The notes below the pieces were generated by a model. It searched no databases, had not been told where the DNA came from, and was given only the letters and a program-made list of their open reading frames with translations. A program made the position numbers and the translations under genes. DNA of 64,000 bases from Monoplex corrugatus (lineage: Eukaryota > Mollusca > Gastropoda > Littorinimorpha > Ranellidae): assembly GCA_030674185.1 (NCBI GenBank), contig CM060312.1, positions 70,408,237 to 70,472,236 on the forward strand, written 5' to 3'. How positions within the stretch are numbered: the first letter of the stretch is position 1; the number at the start of each line of letters is the position of its first letter. Shown here one piece after another: positions 59,040 to 64,000 of the stretch.

Positions 59040-59186
59040 AAAACACTTGACAATCTAAAATGCGTCGCAATTGAAAAGATACACATACAAGACTACTCCA
59101 GAAGACTGCATAGGGAATCTTTCTGGATGAACAAACCACATGGCCTCAATACATTAGAACAGACTGTCAGCCGTACTCAGAAATAA
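59040..59186 (+). mobile_element. fragment resembling a GIY-YIG-type retroelement end
   Basis: The frame ends IHIQDYSRRLHRESFWMNKP then HGLNTLEQTVSRTQK and a stop. The pattern R...E.FW......GLN resembles the C terminus of GIY-YIG endonuclease domains in Penelope-like and some LINE elements. Short and unsupported by neighbours. Confidence 0.3.
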
Positions 59187-59221
59187 TATTGAAAGCTAAA
59201 ACTTAATACTGTTCTACCCAG

Positions 59222-59411
59222 GTCATTTTACCTTCAACTACAAGACGCCTGTTCTCCACCATCATGATCGTTTGGATACTACCAAATCATACCCTCTTCC
59301 TTCTGTCATTACTCCTTCAGATACATGTGTCGAGTGCATTTTGCCTCTGGGGGGTGTGATGTACAGTGACCATTTTAAGTATCTGGGCCTTTTCCTATAT
59401 GCCCTCAAATG
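59222..59411 (+). CDS. plus-strand exon, unknown protein
   Basis: Acceptor ACTGTTCTACCCAG and donor GTATGC bound 190 bp. After two bases, 62 codons are open: HFTFNYKTPVLHHHDRLDTT, KSYPLPSVITPSDTCVECIL, PLGGVMYSDHFKYLGLFLYA and LK, leaving TG. Leftover TG plus the G of GCGTTC in the downstream repeats would read W-AFEYNYSP, hinting that those repeats derive from its next exon. The family is not recognised. A polymerase-like FKYLG is present but without other polymerase context. Confidence 0.5.
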
Positions 59412-59474
59412 GTATGCACGAAAGCATTAATAGATGTACTTGATTTCTTTTTCCATTTTTTCCACTTATGAGAT

Positions 59475-59806
59475 ATGTGGGCGTTCGAATACAAATACAA
59501 CTACAGCCCTGACATGGCTCTGCGCAGCTACCTGGCTCTAAACAGTAGAATGACAATTTGTTAACTTCCGTGTCATATGTGGGCGTTCGAATACAACTAC
59601 AGCCCTGACATGGCTCTGCGCAGCTACCTGGGCTCTAAGCAGTACAATGACAATTTTTTCAACTTCCGCGGCAAACCACAAACACCCACACCCCCACACC
59701 CCAAACTTTTTTTTTGTTTGTACGTGGGTGTTCGAATATAATTACAGCCCTGATATGGCTCTGCGCAGTTACCTGGGCTCGAAACAGTACAATGACAATA
59801 TTTTTA
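59475..59806 (+). repeat. three tandem copies of an exon-like sequence
   Basis: Copies start at 59475, 59577 and 59722. The middle copy is open and reads MWAFEYNYSPDMALRSYLGS then KQYNDNFFNFRGKPQ. Copy 1 has a 6-bp insertion and a one-base loss after RSYL. Copy 3 keeps FEYNYSPDMALRSYLGSKQY. Differences are mostly silent or conservative in copies 2 and 3, so a coding past is likely. No AG directly precedes the expected splice point. Confidence 0.6.
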
Positions 59807-60480
59807 ATACCCCCCCACCTTTTTTTTTTTTTTTTTTTTACTCCACACTCATGATCAGCCGCCTTCTACCGTTCCATTCCCGTGATGTGTTCAGAGTTCT
59901 ACGACCCATCTTGTTCTGCTTGATGTTAGACATGGTCAAGTCGCCCTTTGCCTCGTTTTCTCCCCTGACTGTCTGTTTTCGAGGAGTTCCAGTGGTGGCT
60001 GAGGCATTGTATCATAGGTGGGTCGTTGGTGTCTGGCACGTTCGTGATCACCTCCAGGTGTACACCTATTCCCACTCTCTGTTCTACTTCTGGTGCTGGT
60101 TATCTGTGGTTCCTCTGCAAGAATGTTGCACTAACAATCCCCTCTCCTTCTTGGTGTTTCATTGTATCACCTGCACAATATTCCCTTGTCTTTTTGGCAG
60201 TCACATACTCCATCTTCCTAATGGTCCGGTTAGGGGCGTGCCTTTTTGTCCGACGGTGGTTTCACCCTCTGCGTGGCCCCTCCTCGCCCTTTTTCCTCCT
60301 GCACCCCCCCCCCCCACCCCCCACCGCAATTTGCGTGTGCTGTTTGCACGACATTGGCTTGCTACCTTGGTGACTGGTGGGTGTGCGTTTATGTTTGATC
60401 CTTATTTTGGGTTTTGACACGTTGGGAATGTCATTCTACCGTTGTTGTTGATATGATCATTTATTTTTTACTATGTATTA
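59807..60480. other. T-rich spacer, overlapping open frames, no gene called
   Basis: Two overlapping plus frames are open for 115 and about 196 codons (59826-60417), rich in Phe, Leu, Cys and Pro. No splice sites or family motif support either. Confidence 0.3.
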
Positions 60481-60960
60481 TTATTATTATTGTGTTATTA
60501 TTGTTGGTGGTGGTGGTGGTGTGGTGTTGATGTTATCATAGATGTTATCATCGTCGTCATTGTTGTAGTTATGACTATCATTCATATCATTAATAGTATC
60601 ATTCTTTGTATTACCATCGTTGTTATTGGACGGGCTTGTGGGGTGACTGGGGATATAGGGGGTGGGCGATGTGCTTGTGGTGACGGGGGACAGGGGATGG
60701 ATTCGCTTAGGGTCTTGTCTCCAGTGCCATGTGGTGGGACACAATGGCGATGATGGGGATGGCGGTGATGATGGTGACGATTACGATGATAGTGATGGAG
60801 ATGTTGGTGATGGTGATGGTGATGGCAGCGGTGATGGTGAGGATGATGGCGATGATGACTGCTGTCGTTCTTACTATTATTGTTGTTCTTACTTTTGTTG
60901 TGGTTGTAGCTGTTGTTGTCGTCGTCGTCTTCATCTTAGTGCTTTATTTGTCGTTGTTGT
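60481..60960. repeat. (GTT)/(GAT)-rich simple sequence
   Basis: Degenerate trinucleotide-rich sequence with GGTGAT and GTTGTT clusters. Confidence 0.8.
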
Positions 60961-61109
60961 CAATATGGTGATGATAAAGGTGATTAACATTACTGTTGTT
61001 CTCTTTGCTACAATATTTAGTGTCATTTATAACGGCTCATCTATGTTACCACTTAGAATAATAATGTGTAAGTTTGTTTACTTCGTAGCTGTTCGAATTT
61101 AAAGTACAT

Positions 61110-61275
61110 GTAGTGTAGTTTGTGTGTGTGTGTGTGTGCGTGTGTGTGTGTACGTATGTGTGCGTGTACCATTTTTGTACGTACGTGCGTGTGTGCGGGT
61201 GTGCATATAAATGAGAGTTTGTATTTGTTTAATGTTGTATATGTGTGCGTGCGAGTGCGTGCGGTTGTGTTCATG
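61110..61275. repeat. degenerate (TG)n/(CG) tract
   Basis: Interrupted TG with CGTACG islands. Confidence 0.8.
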
Positions 61276-61437
61276 TGGGTGGAGCACCCTGGGTGGAGGA
61301 ATGAGATTTGGTGTTCGGCGTTGGGATTGGGGTGGGGGAGGGAGGAATGGCAGGCTCTCGTGTTGTTGAAAAGAAAAAATATTGGATTACTCTGTGAACA
61401 GTTTTCATGCAAAATGTTTGATGTGTGTGTTCATTCC

Positions 61438-61490
61438 TGAATAAACAGTCCCCTGAGGAAGGCCACTGGCCGAAGTACTGGGCTCAAAAC
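61438..61490. other. CTGAGGAAGGCC hairpin motif
   Basis: CCTGAGGAAGGCCACTGGCC followed by GAAGTACTGG resembles the conserved 'CTGAGGAAGG...GGCCGAA' segment found in Penelope-like and related retroelements. No coding part is attached. Confidence 0.3.
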
Positions 61491-61520
61491 TCTAGTTTTT
61501 TGTCTTGTTTCTTTGGTTTA

Positions 61521-61527
<7 letters not shown>

Positions 61528-61581
<54 letters not shown>

Positions 61582-61774
61582 GATAGGTAGAAATACATAC
61601 ACATACTACATCATACATACATACTATAATACATATACATACATACATACATACATACATACATACATACATACTACATAACATACATACTGCATACATC
61701 ATACATCATAGGCAGGTAGATAGACAAATAGAAAGACAGACAGACAAATAGATAGATATACAGATAGATAGATT

Positions 61775-61819
<45 letters not shown>

Positions 61820-61975
61820 ATAGATAGACAGACAGACAGATAGATAGATAGATAGAGATAGAACAGATAGATATATACATAGATATATACATAGATATAT
61901 CGATAGGTAAACAGACAGACAGATAGACAAGTAGATAGATTGATAGATACATAGGTACATAGATAGAGAGATAGA
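61528..61975. repeat. (TA)n, (ATAC)n and (GATA)n arrays
   Basis: (TA)n at 61528-61578, (ATAC)n to about 61690 and (GATA)n/(GACA)n to 61975. Confidence 0.95.
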
Positions 61976-62287
61976 TTAAGATGGTGTAGAAAATGGGACG
62001 AAAACATAAAAAAGTGTGAGCACAAAGGTAACCTCCATGAGTGCGCTGATCCTAAAAAAAGAAAATCTGGAACAACTTCAGAACATTTAAAAGAAGCTAC
62101 TTTACGAGCAAGGACAAAATGCTACAACTTTTTTTTGCATACAGCTGTACTCTGACAATTGAATCATCTTGTACTTTAAGTCTTGTAGTCCACAACAGTA
62201 AAAGCCCAGCATACTGACCACACAAAGATGCGGGGAACTTTTCCAGGGACTTGAACGTCTTCATGCCACACTGGATCAGCACCTCAC

Positions 62288-62477
62288 CAAAAAATCTGAA
62301 CGAGGACGTTTTCGTCACATCCACAGGAATGTAAGTGATTTTTAGCAACTTTCTCAGTAGAATACTGTCTCTAGTACTGGCTCTGGTGAACAGGCGAACG
62401 TGGTCGTCTTTAACTGGGGGGTCTTGGCCTGGTGTGACTCGCCACGCGCTGCCTTTGGTTTTCTTTTTCGCCAGATA
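62288..62477 (-). CDS. candidate minus-strand exon, unknown protein
   Basis: Acceptor CATCTGTTTACAG, then 63 codons in phase 0: YLAKKKTKGSAWRVTPGQDP, PVKDDHVRLFTRASTRDSIL, LRKLLKITYIPVDVTKTSSF, RFF and one base before the donor GTGAGG. Exit phase fits exon 52316-52484 (giving Gly). If the donor is not used, the frame stays open to a stop at 62097-62099, so it could be a terminal exon. Family not recognised. Confidence 0.45.
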
Positions 62478-62639
62478 CTGTAAACAGATGTAGAAGGACT
62501 TAAGCAAGAGTGGAGGTGAGCAGAATCATAAAAGAGAATGTAACCCAAAGAATTTTTTTCTTTTTATGGGTTCATGGATCACACCTAACATGCATACTAA
62601 TATGCTGTCGCATACGCAGACATGAATGTCATATGTATC

Positions 62640-62767
62640 TATCAGTTCTGTCTGTCTTTCTGTGTGTCTGTCTGTCTGTCTGTCTGACTATCGATCTGTC
62701 GATCTATCTAATTAGTTAATTAGCTAATCATCTATCTATCTATCTATTCTATTATTTATCTATCTAA

Positions 62768-62799
<32 letters not shown>

Positions 62800-62860
62800 T
62801 ATCTATCTATCTGTATCTATTATCTATCTGTCTGTCTATCTATCTATCTGTCTGTCCACG
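62640..62860. repeat. (TGTC)n and (TATC)n arrays
   Basis: TGTC units to about 62700, then TATC to about 62860 with variants. Confidence 0.94.
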
Positions 62861-62992
62861 TACACACGCACAAACATACACACACAAATATATGTATAAA
62901 TGTATATATATGTATATCTCATGTATACATATAAATGTATATGTATATACATACATACATATATATATATACAAATATATATATAGGCTATA

Positions 62993-63602
62993 TCATCATC
63001 CTCAGGTGCATTGCCACATAGCGTTGGTGATCATGGCCCTCCATATGCATCTGTCCCTTGTTGCCGCAAGTCTATTTTTGCTTTCTATTTCTATTATATT
63101 CGTTCCCAGATGTATAAATTTATCAACCTGTCTCAAGGTTGTGGCATTTGTGGTCATTTTGCATGAATGGATTTCATGTTTTTTACTGATTACTATGGAT
63201 TCAGTCTTCTTGTTGTTAACTCCAACCCATACTTTTGCTTTCTATTTCTGTTATATTTACAAGGTTTCCCTTTCATTTGCTGCAATTAGCATAGTATCAT
63301 CTGCGTATTGAATGTTGTTTATCACTTTTCCTCCAACCTTTAATCCAGGGTATTCCTTCAGGTTTGTCATGATGTTTTCACTGTGAAATGAAAACAGATC
63401 TGTTGATAAAACACAACCTTGTCTGACTCCTCTTTTAATATTTTGGAAGGAGCTTATTTCGTTTTCTATTCTCATTGCAGCTGTTTGTTCCCAATGCATA
63501 TTTCTGATTATTCGTAGATTTTTTTTCCATCAATCTTGCGTCTTTCTAGTTGGTTAATCAATTTTTCATGTCTTACTTGATTGAAAGCATTGGTATAATC
63601 AT
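62993..63602 (-). mobile_element. RTE LINE copy 12, internally deleted
   Basis: The 3' end (CATCATCCTCAGGTGCATTG, minus sense) jumps at about 63070 from the C terminus to the LELNS.KTEV region, losing the rest. It then runs to IQYADDTMLIAANE and RGVRQGCVLSTDLFSF and stops at about 63602 in TNAFNQVRHEKL. Confidence 0.88.
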
Positions 63603-63785
63603 ATATGTGTGTATATATAATATGTATAATTACATATGTATATATGTATATGTATGTATAATATACATATACATACATACATACCCATATGTATGTATAT
63701 GATTTTATACATCCACATGCACATCCACTAACTTTGTCTCCCTGATTTAGCAATTATCGTCGTTAATAAGGACCTTGGGGGAAGT

Positions 63786-63809
63786 GGGGGGGGGGGGGGG
63801 GGGGGGGGG
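63786..63809. repeat. poly-G run
   Basis: About 24 G residues. Its length is prone to sequencing error. Confidence 0.9.
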
Positions 63810-63820
63810 CTAGTGCACAG

Positions 63821-63892
63821 TGTCATATGCTGGATCTTGAACGAGCTCTACTGAACGTTACCAAAGGCATTTTACGACAATTCAAATCTCTG
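63821..63892 (+). CDS. possible exon at window edge
   Basis: An acceptor-like CTAGTGCACAG precedes 24 codons, CHMLDLERALLNVTKGILRQ then FKSL, followed by the donor GTGAGT. The length is a multiple of three. The frame is protein-like but the upstream tract is poly-G, not polypyrimidine, so support is weak. Confidence 0.25.
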
Positions 63893-64000
63893 GTGAGTGC
63901 CTTTAGGTGGTTTGACACTGTTTGCTCCTGTGGATTTGCTAACACTGAGATTTCGACTGAATAAAATTAGAGTTGATAGTGTGCAGAGAAAGCTAATGTG

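Noticed and set aside
59826..60417. 196-codon plus-strand frame and an overlapping 115-codon frame with hydrophobic stretches
   Set aside because: Two overlapping frames in T-rich sequence, with no start context, splice sites or recognisable domain.

Overview
The window looks like repeat-rich, intron-rich animal genomic DNA, most likely from a lophotrochozoan and probably a mollusc. Signs are: short exons (about 60-230 bp) with GT-AG borders and multi-kilobase introns; very many (TG)n, (TC)n, (GATA)n and (TAC)n arrays; tRNA-derived SINEs; and two abundant non-LTR retrotransposon families. There is no bacterial gene organisation, no rRNA gene and no CRISPR array. The species call is inference.

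The best host gene lies at 4353-14894 (+). Five exons join in perfect phase, with a TATA box at 4291, a signal peptide, and a body that reads as a divergent galectin-type (Gal-bind_lectin) domain of about 191 residues in total. Its introns hold an RTE 3' end, a second LINE end duplicated in inverted orientation around a microsatellite, a ~2.4 kb minisatellite of ~100-bp units interrupted by a 606-bp terminal-inverted-repeat element, and CR1/L2-like debris.

From 14.9 to 33.9 kb mobile DNA dominates: a near full-length RTE element (20529-24690) with an L2-like LINE nested in it, a second RTE (25838-28395) inserted into one copy of a local duplication, and L2-like copies at 18.7 and 30.6 kb. From 33988 to 41575 (+) lie exons of a universal stress protein (USP) gene. 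Its C-terminal half is intact, but the middle exons carry reading-frame breaks, so it may be decaying or mis-assembled. Its introns hold RTE ends, a 297-bp tandem duplication and a 1.4 kb (TAC/TGC)n tract.

From 42 to 64 kb the minus strand carries at least two convincing phase-compatible exons (52316-52484 and 50265-50424), perhaps preceded by one at 62288-62477, of a protein I do not recognise. The plus strand has another exon at 59222-59411, followed by three tandem copies of an exon-like sequence. Around them lie RTE copies (42.3, 45.6, 53.6-57.1 and 63.0 kb), a CR1-like LINE with a long 3' UTR (48.0-50.2 kb), SINEs and (GATA)n arrays.

The two LINE families shape the locus. RTE copies (12 seen) all end in an (ATG)n-like tail. 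L2-like copies (6 seen) end in (ATT)n and carry a (TG)n tract inside their 3' UTR, so each insertion plants a new microsatellite. The host genes appear unrelated in function; nothing suggests they act as one pathway.
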